Shown here piece by piece: positions 35,822 through 48,470 of a stretch of 64,000 bases of DNA. The DNA lies in the NCBI GenBank assembly GCA_958298945.1, contig OY282606.1, positions 30,663,740 to 30,727,739 of the forward strand, read 5' to 3'. Positions within the stretch are counted from its first letter, which is position 1; every line of letters begins with the position of its first letter. The stretch comes from Atherix ibis (lineage: Eukaryota; Arthropoda; Insecta; Diptera; Athericidae). The notes below the pieces were generated by a model that saw only the letters and a list, made by a program, of their open reading frames with translations, was not told where the DNA came from and searched no databases. A program made the position numbers and the translations under genes.

Positions 35822-37278
35822 ATGAAAATATAATCGAAATTTTGCCCTACAATACAAACAATTTATATTTGGATTTCCAAAAAATGCATGTAGTATAATT
35901 TATAAATATAAAAGACTTATACAATTAATTTAACTGAAATTTTATGCGTCACAATAAACAAATTAAAATCTAGTTAAATAAGCAATATTTAATAATGAAA
36001 TTTGAATTTTTTATATTTATTATATTTCAGATAAATAACAAATAAAAGTTAAACTTTTTTATTTATTGTAAAAATGTTATTATTTATAAGAATCCAAAGA
36101 TTTAATTGATTATTATAAACAATCGTTAATATATTTTAAGCCTTCATAATTGTACATATATAAACTTATTAATGAAAATAAATTATAATATTATGTTTAT
36201 TCTAAATACGTTTATCGAAATAAATAAATATTAAGTTCTTAATTGGTCAATATTTAATTTCTTAATTGTACTATCGATGTTGTTTTTAATGTAAACAATT
36301 GTGCGAGATCGCTTCATATGCTATCAAACAATTGAAAATTATCGAACTTGTTTTGGATTAAACATAATTTAATATCAACATTTAAGTGAAGAAACTAATC
36401 CAGAATATACAAATTTATTTTATAATAATAAATTAACTTATTAGCAGAGATAGAAATAAAATACGATTTCAAATTATAGCTTGGCAGCCTTTCCAAAAAA
36501 AAATGCACGCGCACCGTATACAAACCAAATTAATTCACAATTTTTATACTTGCATAATACCACATATTTTAACAGCCAAATTTAATTGTTATTCTAAAAT
36601 AAAATGAGAGTAACTACCTTCGTTTTTATCCATTATTAAAAAATATATATACAAAATAACAAAATTAATAAACTACATTGGAAGTACGTACATATAATGA
36701 CATTTGTACGATTAATGAACTTTGCTATGAACTATTTCGAAATTGTTGACAGGTTAACCAACATTGAAAAATAAAACCAACAAACTCGAAATCCGAGTAT
36801 TTTAAAAAAAAATTTGAAAATATATGATAATAATGCTTTTATTACGAAAAATTGGTATTTCTTGCAAATTAAGACAAAATATTGTTGTTTTTTGTTATTC
36901 AATATTCAATAAATATAAAAAATACGTAGATATACAATCATACAATTATTTAATAAAATATTTACAGTCGATCGTATTTATGAAATGATTGTGACTAGAA
37001 AAAATTATATTCAAATTAAGAAACAGTTATAAAATATAAGCACACATTTTATTAATTAAAAATATAATATATAGATGTATTTAAAATATTATCAGTCAAA
37101 CTTTAAAATGAAAATAATAAAAGTTAATTTTGTTTTAATTTGATACTATATGTCATGTATATCAGAATATCTTATATAATTAAATATTTAATCAAAATTA
37201 CTGAGTTAAAATTAACAAAAAATATATAAAATTAATTATTTAATTGTGCGTATAACTATTTTAATAAAAAAATTAATA
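35822..37278. other. Intergenic: 3' ends of Pvf and the chromokinesin
   Basis: The Pvf 3' UTR lies to the left (AATAAA signals from about 36040) and the chromokinesin 3' UTR to the right; the genes converge. AT-rich, with no further gene or repeat recognised. Confidence 0.6.
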
Positions 37279-40200
37279 TTATTCAAAGAATGGACGTCTC
37301 TTTTTTTTCAAATAAGGATAGGAGGGTGTTGTCACATCTAATTTTTGACTTTCATTCGACAGTCTAGAAAATGATATATATTAAAAATTAAGTAATTTTT
37401 GTTGTAAATATATAATTTTTAATGCATATACTTTAATTTTTTTGGTGTGTGATCAGATTGCTTCTCGTCTTCTTGTTCTTCAGAGTCAGCGTCGATACCA
37501 TAGTCATCAAAAATATTTTCTTTTTCCTCATCCTTAATATTCTTATTTACACACGCATCTGAACATTTGCAGTGTTCACTGCAAACGGTATCATTTCGCC
37601 GACAACTACATATCCTATTTGAGCAATTCTTCTTACACGCACACCGCGAGGATCCGTCCGAGTTTCGTTTGACTCCATTTTTAGAAATATCTTTCTCCGT
37701 TAATTTATTATCACGATTACGGAATTTGGGAGTTTTTACCCAATCCGGATCTTTTTCATCATCTTCGAATTCTTCTTCTGTCTCAGTAAAACTTACATCT
37801 ACCGGTTCCTTAAACTTTAATTCCTTGAAATTGATAAAACATCGAAAAATTGAAATTTATTGCACAAATAAAAATAAAACAAATATTGAATCTAACCGTG
37901 CTCCTTTTGTTGGTTGGTTTTTTAAATTTATATGCTTCTTCCAATTGATGTTTATATTCATTTGCAAGATTTTTATATGATTCTAATTCTTCACGAAGCG
38001 TATCCACTTTGTCTAAAGTTTCCTGTTGTATTTTGATTCGTTCCTTCGTTTCTGGATTCTCTTCATCGTTCACGTTTTGAGGAATCTTATTTAATTCTCG
38101 TAACAATACAGTTATTTTTTCCTCATAGTTCTTTTCTATAAAAGCTAATTCTTCCGTATGTTCTGCTTCTAATTCGCTAATTCGATTTTCTAAAATTGAA
38201 ACTTTTTCCTCTGTTGCCTCAATAGCTGGTTGCAAGTCATTTATTTTACAATTTTTTATCACCAATTCCTTCTTTATATCAGATAAAATCCCAAATAAAT
38301 GTTTCACTGCCGCACGAGCTTCGGCCAAGTTTTGGATTCCTTCGCAAATACTCTTTAGTTTCGCCTCAATATCCGACGAAAGCAACTTTTGTTGTAGGTC
38401 ATTAATTTGAGTATTTTGAATATCCAATTCCTCTTCCAAAGATGCTTTTTGTTTAATATCGCACATTTCAGATGCATCCATTTCTTTAAGCCGACTAGTC
38501 AAAATTGCTCGGTCGTCCATTAATTGTTCTAAAGAGTATTCTGCATCAATTACAGAAAATACAACATCCATAATGTTATCCATCCAAGATAATATTTGAT
38601 CGAACTTTCCTTGGGCATTATTAGACATATTTTTCCGATGAGCTTGCGCAGTTGTTTGTTTTTCAATTGCATCTTTAAGTCTGTTCAAAAAATTCAAATT
38701 CATTATTTAAAATACTCAGCAGAATTCATATTTATTTATTTACCTTTTATTTATGGCAACAACTTCTTCAAATTTCCGTTTAAGAACATTGCGTTGTTTA
38801 TTGTGTAGCGATTCCATTCTAGCCATTTCATTTTGCCGTTTTCTATCTTTTTCTTTAAGTTGTGTAACTTCCTTCTCTCGACAGAGTTTCCATTGGCGGA
38901 AGTTCTCATTCTCGGTACGCATTGTTCTTATAAGTTTAACCCTTGCTGCCTTCATTTCCCGAATTTCATTGTTTAGATTATTTATTTTTTCAGATTGTTT
39001 CTCGCGCATTTTCAGCAATTTGGTTTTTTGCATATTATCTCTCTTCAAGTCAGAAATTTTCTGCTCCAATTGTTGTACGCGTTTTCTCCTTTCTTCTGCT
39101 AGTTTAGCCGAAACATTTTCCTTTGTCGATTTTAATTTAGCTATTAATTCGTTCTTTTCAGCTTCCAATGTTTGTATCATGTTTTCATATTCACTGACTC
39201 GTTTCTCGTTATCCTCTTCAATATCGTATGAATGGAAATTAGTCATATTCCCAAAGACCTTTTGATGTAGCTCTTCCTTAAGAACAAGTTCCCTGTTAAG
39301 TCGTCGTAACGCTTCACTTAATGACACTTGCTTCGAATTGTACATGTCTATTTTTTGTTGGACGTCTTCCATTTCTCCAAAAGAATGTCTATTTATTCCA
39401 TTGATAGAATTGTTTTCAGACGCAGACGATTGCTTTTGTAATATTAATTCATTTTTATTTTTTGTTAAATCTTCATCGATAACTTCGATACCCTTTTTAA
39501 TTTCTTCAACAGCATCTTTCAATGCTGGATTATTTGTCGAAAAGTTTTCACTGTTAATATTATTATTCAAAGTAATAATAGAATTCTTTAAATTATGGAA
39601 CTTTTGATGTAATTCATCGTGCGCTGTCTCAGCCAGAACCGCTCTCATTTCGATGTCAGCAACATCCTGCAGTGAAGTTTGCAGTTGTTGCTGGAGTTTC
39701 CTATTCTTTTCCACTAAGTTAGCATTTATTTTTCGTAAGTTTTCGATATCTGTTTTGGATTCCTTAGAAAGATGTTCCAAACTTTCTGAGCCGCTTCCAC
39801 TTAATAGTTGCATTCTTAAATTTTGTATGATACCATTCAATCTATTGATTTCTGCTGCTTTAGGATCCTGATTCACGATTGGTTTATTTTTTATTTTTCT
39901 TGCACGATCGGCGTAGCGTAGTGTACTCAAAGTTTCCTCTAAATTATAGTCTGCAGGACTTACACAGGCGATCATTAAAGTTATTGAATTTCCACCAAGC
40001 GAATCTTGCAACAATCGAGTTAATTTAGAATCTCTATATCCTACATAGCCATTTGTACCTTGCCCACCTATTAAAATAACAAATTATAATTAGAATTTAT
40101 TTTTTCTGATCAAATATGTAAAAAAAACTTAGAACTCACAGCCTAATGCAGATATTACATTCCCAAGAGCAAGTAGACCCTGGTTGATCTTGACACCCTC

Positions 40201-41229
40201 TTTGAATCGATCACCAGTAGCTTTAGTTTTCTTCGATCTTTCTGAACCAGCCAGATCGACCAAGTGGAATTTCGCAGTTGTTAAAGTATTACTAAAATAA
40301 TACATCAAATTAACCAATGTACTTTTTATGATATATTCATTTGAATTTCAAAAAAAAACATATATCTTGTTTAAATATATGTTTTTGAAAGTTAAATTTA
40401 TAAAATATTTTTTTTATTATTAAATTTATATGAAAACATTGGATATTGTTTCCTTTTAATAGAGACAATATATAAAAGCATACTTACGTGTCCATAGCCT
40501 TTATCATTTGGACTGATACTGTAAAAATTGCATGCGATCGACTCGACTGGGCATTCATTGCAGTTGCGCCTACGGCTCGGCCACGAGAACCTTGTATAAG
40601 ACAGTTTGTAGTTTGTAGCGCATCATTAACTGACTTTTCTGTAAGTCCTGGTATGATAATACCCTTGTTTCCATCTTCTCTTATATCGACCACAGCCTGG
40701 TCTCGCGGAGCATTTGATAGCAAATCATACAGCTGCTCTTGATATAGTTCAAGGAACGAACAAGTCACTGTGAATGTATATTCAGGCATAGTGTCAATCT
40801 TCTTAAAAATATCATTCATTGCACGTGGAATAACACCAGCATTTTCATTCATTTCACCATCAAATGCAGTTCCCATGGTGTAAGTTTTACCAGAACCAGT
40901 TTGGCCATACGCTAATATAGTGACATTATACCCTTTAAAATTTTTAATAAAATTAGAATAATCATTATTAACTATTATGCATTACTAACAAATTCTAGCA
41001 AACCTTTAAACAAATTATCGACCATGTTTTGTACGCAAGTATTATAAAGATCTTGTTGACATATTTCAGTAGGAAATACATAATTAAAAGTGAATGGTTC
41101 ATTATTCCTAACAAGTATTTGTGGCTCTTCTGCAACTTTTTCAATTACATTACGGCATCCTCGATCTGTTTCAGATTTAACTAACGGTCTTATTCTAACG
41201 GCAACACGTACACTATCCATTTCCGACAT
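37279..41229 (-). CDS. Klp3A: Chromokinesin, kinesin-4 family (Klp3A/KIF4-like)
   Basis: Seven exons: 41229-41004, 40932-40488, 40291-40140, 40067-38744, 38680-37897, 37823-37432 and 37363-37279. They total 3408 nt (1135 aa), with every phase matching. The N-terminal motor domain covers about 1-340: [11 protein letters not shown] near residue 8, P-loop GQTGSGKT at 85-92, switch [10 protein letters not shown] near 203-211 and switch II DLAGSER at 236-242. A long coiled coil (about 355-960) follows, rich in Glu, Lys and Leu. The C-terminus has a cysteine-rich motif with nine cysteines (1038, 1040, 1044, 1049, 1051, 1058, 1062, 1064, 1068), which in KIF4 binds an iron-sulphur cluster, and a basic tail [10 protein letters not shown]. 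The family are plus-end motors that bind chromatin and organise the spindle midzone for anaphase and cytokinesis. Length is near that of Drosophila Klp3A. It starts 1.1 kb from the divergent FBXL4 gene. Confidence 0.93.
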
Positions 41230-42336
41230 CTAAACTTAATTATCATTTACTCCCTAACACACGCCAAGCTATTAATTCTTTTTTAATTACTACAATCGTT
41301 ACTTTTAATTCATTTAAAATTAAATCTATACTGTATTAGTAAACTTTCTTATTTCGATCTTTTTTAATTACAAATATTAACAAAATAAAGCGCTAACTTA
41401 TCAATAAATCGACGCGATAATTCAAGTTACATAAATTGCTTCAGTAAATTTCGAATAATTGAAAGCGGGAACGGTCTTAAATGTCAGTTCAATTTTTTGT
41501 TATTCGCTTTTTGTAGCAGATGTCGCTTAAACTATATGTGTGTAATAACTTTCCTTAAAGTTAAAATTAATTATAATATAAAAATTATTTAAATAAAATA
41601 TTATGAAAGAAATTCATTTTTTTGTTTAAATTGAAAATAGAAATAATTTTTATTACAAAATTTCCTATGTTCTCAGATTACAAATTTTATATACAGATGA
41701 CACCGAAGTTATTTTTTTTCAGCATAGCCAACTGTATGATAAAGTTGTCAAATTCTAAAAAGAGGAAGAGAAAATAGCAAAAGAAGTAAAGAAACCAAAA
41801 TTATCATAAATTTTTGTTTTATTTTCTATAAACAATACTGATTATCAGACATATTTTTAATAAATCAACAATTAGGTTTAGAAAAATTGCCTCTTTATTT
41901 TATTGTAATTATAATTATTAATTCAAGTAGCAAAAATTCCAAATCGATATTTATAAAATAATGTTTACATATAAATGGGTATAATAATAAAATGAAAACT
42001 TTTGTTATTTTTGTCAAATCTTTCAAATGCATTTGCAGTTTATGAAATAAAACGAAAAGGAAAGGAAAAAGTGTTTCTTTGTGTCAATGTGCGAGTTTCA
42101 ATTAGATGATGAACAATAGAATGTGAAGATTACCCTAAATAAAGCATATACATGTGTGAATCAGAAAAAATAGGATAAAAGAGGCCTTTTCGATTTTGTG
42201 AGTATATAGTTAAAATCGAAGTGTTAAAATCTAAATTGAATTAATTAAATTAGTTAGTTATAGGTTTCAGTCTAGTCCAACTGTCAAGTATTACGCTGTG
42301 TTAATTTCAATAGTGCATATCATAGGATGTGCAAAA
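41230..42336. promoter_or_regulatory. Shared upstream region of divergent chromokinesin and FBXL4 genes
   Basis: 1.1 kb between two start codons pointing away from each other, so it must hold both promoters. A less AT-rich patch at about 41455-41530 lies nearer the kinesin. I see no clear TATA box or initiator pair and no additional ORF. Confidence 0.5.
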
Positions 42337-45255
42337 ATGATGCGTGAACGAGAATCTGTTTCCTTTACATCTTCATCAGAAGAAACCACCAGTTCTACGT
42401 CAGAACTCAATGAGACATTGGAACCAGTCGACTATGATAACATATTTCTTAGAGATGTTATTATAGACCAATACGCCAATGATGTTATTGACTTTAGTTC
42501 ACAGTATGGAAGTGATCTCAGCATATCCTATACAGCTCTTAATATAACAGGCCGTCCATCCAAATATCCCGATTATGGAGACTTTCCTGAAACATTTGCC
42601 ATGGTATGAAAAAATTATTTCAATATTTTTTCTTTCTTTTTTTAAAAATTAGAATTTTTTACAGTTAATTTGATTTAATTTTTTAATTCGATTAAGCTTT
42701 CAAAGTATTTTAACTTCGCTTATTTTTTAGCATGTACAATCAAACAAAACAAGGAGAAACAAAGTGATATAAAATTGTTGTTTTTATTTATTTAAATAAT
42801 ATGTAAATAGTTTTTAAAATTTAAATAAATTGTAAATATTATATACCGTAGAGATAATATAATAAAAACTATATTTTATGGTTTTAGCGAACATATGGCA
42901 CTTGGTGGGAAACGGCACCATCAAAGGTTTCAGAAATTAATCCGCAAAATTTTCCAAAAATTCAAGCTCAAGATTTTATAGGTACTGTGAAATTATTAAA
43001 ATAAAATCATATTATTAATATTTGTATAAAATTTTAGTTCTAAAATTCGAACAATATGTTATACCAGAAAAACTAATCATATACGAAACATACAATCCTG
43101 GTGCTATTGTTAGAATATGGTCTTACAGTATTAATAAGCAATGGTTTTGCTTATGGGAGAGTCCTCCATGTTTTTGTAAAAATGCAGCGCGTAAATTTAT
43201 GCCATCCATTAAAAAAATGTCTCTTCCAACAAGGTGACTTATATTGAATTAGCGACAGAATATTAAAAAATAGATTTAAATTTGAATTTTAATTATTACA
43301 GCATAATAAGACTAGAATTTGATCATTCTGGGTTAGACTATTTTACTGAAATCGATGGTGTTACGCTTATTGGTAAAGCGTGCAATTCATTTACAAACCC
43401 CGAAGTATCATATGATTATTTACGTCATCATAATTGGAAAGGTTTGTTGTAATAGCAATTCACTTAAATATATATGATTTTGGTATAACTGATAATAATG
43501 CAAATTTGCAGGGCCCATTTCCCGAAAACTGGAAAGCATTAAATTTCGACCTTGTATAAAAGAGAACTATCAAGATTATATACAGAAATTTCTAGTTCGT
43601 GATTTGGAGAAATTTATAAGTGAAGCTGGACTCCTGCCAATTGAAAAAGAAACTGAAAATGACAATACTCAATTAAGTCTGAAAGATATGCCTGTAAGAA
43701 AAAAACATTTTAAAATTTAACGCACCAATATTTATATTTTCAATATTGAATATCTATTTCTTGTTGTAATTTCAGTATGAAATTTTACTAAATATATTTT
43801 CATATTTGGATTTAAAATCACTATTCCACGTGGGACGTGTAAGTAAATTAATGTACGAGGTATCGACTCATTCATTGTTATATTGTGAAATAAATCTAAT
43901 GCCCTATTGGCATTTGACTTCATCGGAGCTTATAAATTCTTTGACAAAACGGTTTGACTATATTATGTTTTTTATTTATTTATAAATTTACTTATCAACG
44001 TATATTTTTACAGAGCTCAACTTTTGAAGAAATTGGATATTTCATGGTGTGGATTATTCAATTCAGTATCGTCAACGGAGTTTAAAACGTACATAAATCC
44101 TCATTTTCAGTTTTAATTGTTATATTTTCTCATATGTCTATGTATTGTAGATTTATTCAAACGTGTGGAAAAAGTTTGACTCACCTTAAAATGAATTCAT
44201 GTGAATTTTTAAATGCATCATGCCTAGAGACTGTTGGAGATGTTTGTGTTAATTTAAAAGGTAATTCATATAAGTTATTTTTCTGAAATGCATTGATTTT
44301 ACTAAATAACTATTTTACTAATTTATTACAAATAGAATTATCGTTAAGAAATTATATATCATATGCACCGATGATTAGCTTTCGTTTAGCTGATTTGAAA
44401 AATTTAGAAAGACTGGACCTCTCTCGAACATTGATGGAGACTGATTTATTACTATTAATACTCAAAAATAATCCAAAGTTGAAACATTTAAATTTAGGTA
44501 AAATAATAAGTATATTTTAAATGAGTAAATTTATAACTTTTAAAATTGTAGCATTTTCTGGAATTCACATTAATATGGATGATATTGCATTGCATATTGC
44601 TAAATATAATCGGGAATTGATTTCGTTAGATATGTGGAAATCTCACTCGCTATCTTCAATTGGACTTCATGCATTATCCATGTGTCATAACTTAGAAGAA
44701 GTCGATTTTGGATGGTGGTATATTAGAATTTTTTTCTTATTGAAAATATTTATTCATAATAATAATGGTTTGTTCGTTTATAATTGTTATTTCAGTCTTC
44801 GAGAAGAGGCTACACCAAGTGAAAGTTTAAAAAGTTTACTAAAAGGCTGTCCAAATTTGAAAAAGTTATTCTTGGCTGCTATAAGAAGCATTTCCGATCA
44901 TGATTTAGAGAACATTGCAAACTTATGCCCAAATCTAGAGCAATTAGATCTGATGGGCGTTTTAGGAATTTCAACAGAAAAATGCCATGAGTAAGTATAC
45001 TTATTTGCTTGTAAATATATATAATATTCTTTATTTTGTCCCAAGGATTTTACAAAAGTGCAAACATTTAAAACTATTTGATTTGAATTTTGTGGATCAC
45101 TTAGATGAAAGTCAGGTAAAATAAGTTATATTAAACGAATGGAAAAATGCATATTTAAAATAAATATTTTCTCATTTTAGATAAACTATTGGCGGAATAA
45201 ATACAATGTCAATATTAAAAGAAGTTTTGTGCCTTCCCATGATTTTTTAAATTAA
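42337..45255 (+). CDS. Fbxl4: FBXL4-type F-box and leucine-rich-repeat protein
   Basis: Thirteen exons starting 42337-42603, 42888-42981, 43038-43233, 43302-43441, 43512-43693, 43776-43951, 44014-44088, 44151-44260, 44336-44497, 44552-44717, 44796-44990, 45046-45115 and 45181-45255, totalling 1908 nt (635 aa) with all phases matching. The N-terminal half holds a discoidin-like beta-sandwich (FEQYVIPEKLIIYETYNPGA, IIRLEFDHSGLDYFTEIDGV). The F-box starts near residue 290 (MPYEILLNIFSYLDLKSLF) and leucine-rich repeats fill 330-620 (LLKKLDISWCG, LTHLKMNSCEFL, LKHLNL, LEQLDLMGV). F-box proteins present substrates to the SCF (Skp1-Cullin-F-box) ubiquitin ligase; FBXL4 in mammals is mitochondrial and restrains mitophagy. 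I chose the ATG at 42337 (MMRERES), as upstream codons contain only GTG. No obvious mitochondrial presequence is seen at this start, so an upstream non-coding or alternative exon is possible. Confidence 0.9.
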
Positions 45256-45648
45256 ATTCAAATATTTTAATTAATATGAACATATTCCATAAAATTAGAA
45301 CATGATATTGTTATAACTGAGGTTATTTAAAAAAATTATATGTTATAATTTCTTCCAGAACTTATATATAGAATTAATGTTACAAAAAGTTACATAAGTG
45401 ACATAATATTAAAATTATATGCCTTATTTATAAAGGAAAAATAAAAATTATTTTCAAAGTTGAAATATATTTTGTACAAAAAGAAAATATATGAAATTTT
45501 TGAAACTATTTTAAAAAATGAAAAATGTGTTGTTTTATTTTATAGTACATTTTTAATTTCTTTAAAAAAAAACCGAATATCGTTAATGAATATGCTACAA
45601 TATTCTGAAGTGAGGAGTTTAGAAAAAATTGAGTTCCTATTGAAAATA

Positions 45649-45743
45649 GTTTAAACGGGAATTAATATAAGAGTATATAATAGATTTACGGTTTAATTAT
45701 CCCTATTTCTATTATATACTCTTATATTAATTCCCGTTTAAAC
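45649..45743. other. Perfect hairpin: 36-bp inverted repeat between convergent genes
   Basis: Arms 45649-45684 and 45708-45743 are exact reverse complements, separated by a 23-base loop. Each arm begins or ends in the palindrome GTTTAAAC. It lies about 400 bp after the FBXL4 stop and about 360 bp before the end of the next (leftward) gene. It may be a recent snap-back duplication, a transcription-end structure, or a source of hairpin small RNA. Confidence 0.9.
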
Positions 45744-46100
45744 ATGTCATTTAGAAAAATAATCGTACTAAATTAGTGTAATTTTGTAAAACGCAATCAT
45801 TTTAATGCATTTTTGATTCTATATGCTGTGTATTGTTTACATCGCGTTTAATTTTCAAATCGTGACATCAATAAATAATAAGCTCAGTCAATGAGAAACT
45901 TTTCAAAAAGATTATAATAAATATTCATAACAATAAAAATTTTGATATCATTGTCTATTTAGATTGCAAAAAAATCTTTATTTTATACTATTTTACATTA
46001 ATAAGAATAGAATATGAAAATAAAATATACGTAAAGATTACTATTTTTTATACATCCTTATATTTTTTAATGACTAAAAAAATATATTAACGTTACAATA

Positions 46101-47851
46101 TTATTTCTTTGAGAATGATGGTGTTTCTATATGCGGAGCGATATTATATGAAAATATTCTCGGTGCCAAAAATCCTCCATATCCTTCTTGTCCTTTATAA
46201 TATATACCAATGCCAGATAGTGGCACAGGTGGCTTAGAAACAACATCTTGAATATCTATAAAGGGTACGGTAGTTTGTGCAGCATCTTTGTACATATCGG
46301 TACTCGTAAATTCTATGTATTGATTGTTTGTTGATATTATTTTCGATTTAGCAAGACTTCTTATGGAAATATCTGGTTGCTTTATATTTATTCTTGTTCT
46401 AAAATAAATATACAGAAAAAGAAAGTCAAAATTGAAATAATCGGTAGCTAAATATGTCAAGTTTTTAATACCGTTTGATAGTACTGAGTTCAGTGTTATC
46501 GTTTGACACCCAAAAAGATAGTTCTGGTTGTATTAATTCCCCAGTTTCAAAATTAAATTCAGTCAAACGAATTTCGAGATTAAGATGCGTTCCAACAGTA
46601 CGCAATTTTACGCCTGTAACAATTTGGCTACCGTTTCCATGCAAATCGTCAATGTCTATATCACGTTTATCCCATGCCATTTCTACAAAGTCTTTATCTT
46701 TATGTACATTGGCATCTAAAATATTGAATTCATCGATTGGTTTCCATCGTAAGGAATTTCCACTGATGATGCCACTTTTTTCCAATCGTCCTTCTTGAAT
46801 TTGTAAATGGAAAATTCGATTAACTTTTTGGAATCTCACTCCAGTGACAATCCTAAAATTAATAATAATATTTAGAAACGAATTTTGATTAGGTTTTTCT
46901 CTAACTATAATCAAGACAGCATATTATATCTTACATATTTTCAGATGTTGTTGATATTGCAGGCCTTAGGCTAAAGTATCTGTCGGATTTTGGTCCAGTT
47001 TCGTCGCACATACAGAAACAATAACTGCAGTGCCAGAATAACCATCGCCACCATGAATCAACCTTTTTATTTAATTAAAGTACATTATAATAGTTATTTA
47101 ATAGAAATTAAATTTCTTTACTTTTGTTGTTCCTCTGACGCATGTATCGTCTTTTCCTAGAACTTTTCCATCTTCATATCGAATATATTCATAACGTCGA
47201 ATACTGGACAAGCTCTGTTCAGAAAAAAGACGATTTTTAAGACAAACAATTTTTTATTAGCAAAATTTATATTACTTACTGCTGGACATATCCACATATC
47301 TGAATCTATGTATTTGCAATCGAAAATTCGGCCAGAGCATTTTGGCTGCCGAGAACAATACAAATCTTTAAAGCACCCGTAACTTTTTGTAACGCTGTAA
47401 AAATCGCAAGTCTCACGACAGGTAGACTCTGGATTCATATCGACTTCGTTCTCAACATATCCTTGGAGAAGTCTAGTTACCTCATCATAGGTTTTTCCTA
47501 GTTCATGTTTATTTGGATCGCAACGCCAAACTGTACGTTCAGCACGTTCCATAACAGAACGAAGTATTTTATGGGCTTTAAGAGATCTTTCCTCAAAAAC
47601 AGTGCGCATTATGTTAGCCTCCTCTGTATAATTACCTAAGATATTAACAAATCAATACACCGTACTGCTGCTATTAATGAAATAAATTTTTTAAATATTT
47701 TCTACAAACCTCTTCCGTATAATCTTAGCACCATCCATGAGAATTGCATCATTGCATAGCCTTTCAATTCGCTCAAACTTATATCATTATATAGAGCGAA
47801 GAGGAATTGCTGTGCAGATTGCTGTGTAAAGCACACTTGCTCCCTGGCATC
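46101..47851 (-). CDS. C-terminal exons of a cysteine-containing insect protein (DUF4803-like), 5' end outside window or array
   Basis: Six exons read leftward: about 47851-47709 (QQSAQQFLFALYNDISLSEL), 47632-47280 (MRTVFEERSLKAHKILRSVM, CRETCDFYSVTKSYGCF), 47211-47119, 47061-46935 (VDSWWRWLFWHCSYCFCMCD), about 46855-46472 (VTGVRFQKVNRIFHLQIQEG, IVTGVKLRTVGTHLNLEIRL) and 46398-46101, ending IETPSFSKK at TAA 46101-46103. The paired VTGVxxxxVxxxxHLxI modules look like a repeated beta-rich domain. The organisation resembles the insect DUF4803 family as I recall it; the function of that family is unknown. Conserved cysteines suggest an extracellular protein. The first exon here opens on a splice acceptor (TTTCTCACAG), so upstream exons, including any signal peptide, must lie to the right, beyond or within the tandem array. 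Confidence 0.65.
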
Positions 47852-48315
47852 CTGTGAGAAACATCATAAAATAATTAAAATACATTTATAATTGGAATGG
47901 AAAATAGAGTAATTAAATTTAATTCGGGTGTATAGATTACGAAAAATGTAATTTTAAATTAATTTATTTGGATGACACATAAAAGGAATTGTAAATCAAC
48001 CTGACAAGATAATTTTCAACAACAATTTCTGAGAAATATAGTATATCAGAAATTGTAAAATAAATAAATTCCATAAATTTCATTTAACTTTTTCAAATTT
48101 ATTCCATTGCGTGCGAGTATACATATATGTAATTATTATAGACTTCGTGAATGCATAATTTTTTAAAGGCAAATAAGTGTTTGCGTATTTATTATGCGAC
48201 CATATTTTTACTGTTTTACAACAATATAAAGAAATAATTTTTTAAAATAATTCTTCTCTCAAATTTTTTGTTGGCCAATAAACTACAGGAAAATGTTTTC
48301 ATATAAATAATCACG
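47852..48315. other. Intron or 5' flank of the preceding gene: no gene seen
   Basis: AT-rich sequence between the last recognised exon and the first duplication at the array edge. Nothing recognised. Confidence 0.5.
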
Positions 48316-48465
48316 AATATATTTGGCGAATTATAAAAAAACATTTCCTCGAGAAACTTTGCATATGCCATTGGACTTTCATAAATCGGAAATATATTTG
48401 GCGAATTATAGAAAACATTTCCTCGAGAAACTTTGCATATGCCATTGGACTTTCATAAATCGGAA
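48316..48465. repeat. 75-bp tandem duplication at the array border
   Basis: A 75-bp unit beginning AATATATTTGGCGAATTATA is present twice in tandem (from 48316 and 48391), with one or two base differences. It contains CATTTCCTCGAGAAACTTTG. It stops where the first array monomer starts with ACTCATTCATATTCCTCAG. Confidence 0.85.
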
Positions 48466-48470
48466 AGAAA

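Noticed and set aside
35701..35898. Alternative reading of the last Pvf exon (ending DFQKMHVV)
   Set aside because: Phase 0 of the preceding exon forces the frame ending [14 protein letters not shown] at TAA 35819-35821. The other frame would need a shifted junction.
38753..39871. Plus-strand ORFs of 72-170 codons over the kinesin
   Set aside because: Antisense shadows of the coiled-coil exon, which reads through in the correct frame on the minus strand.
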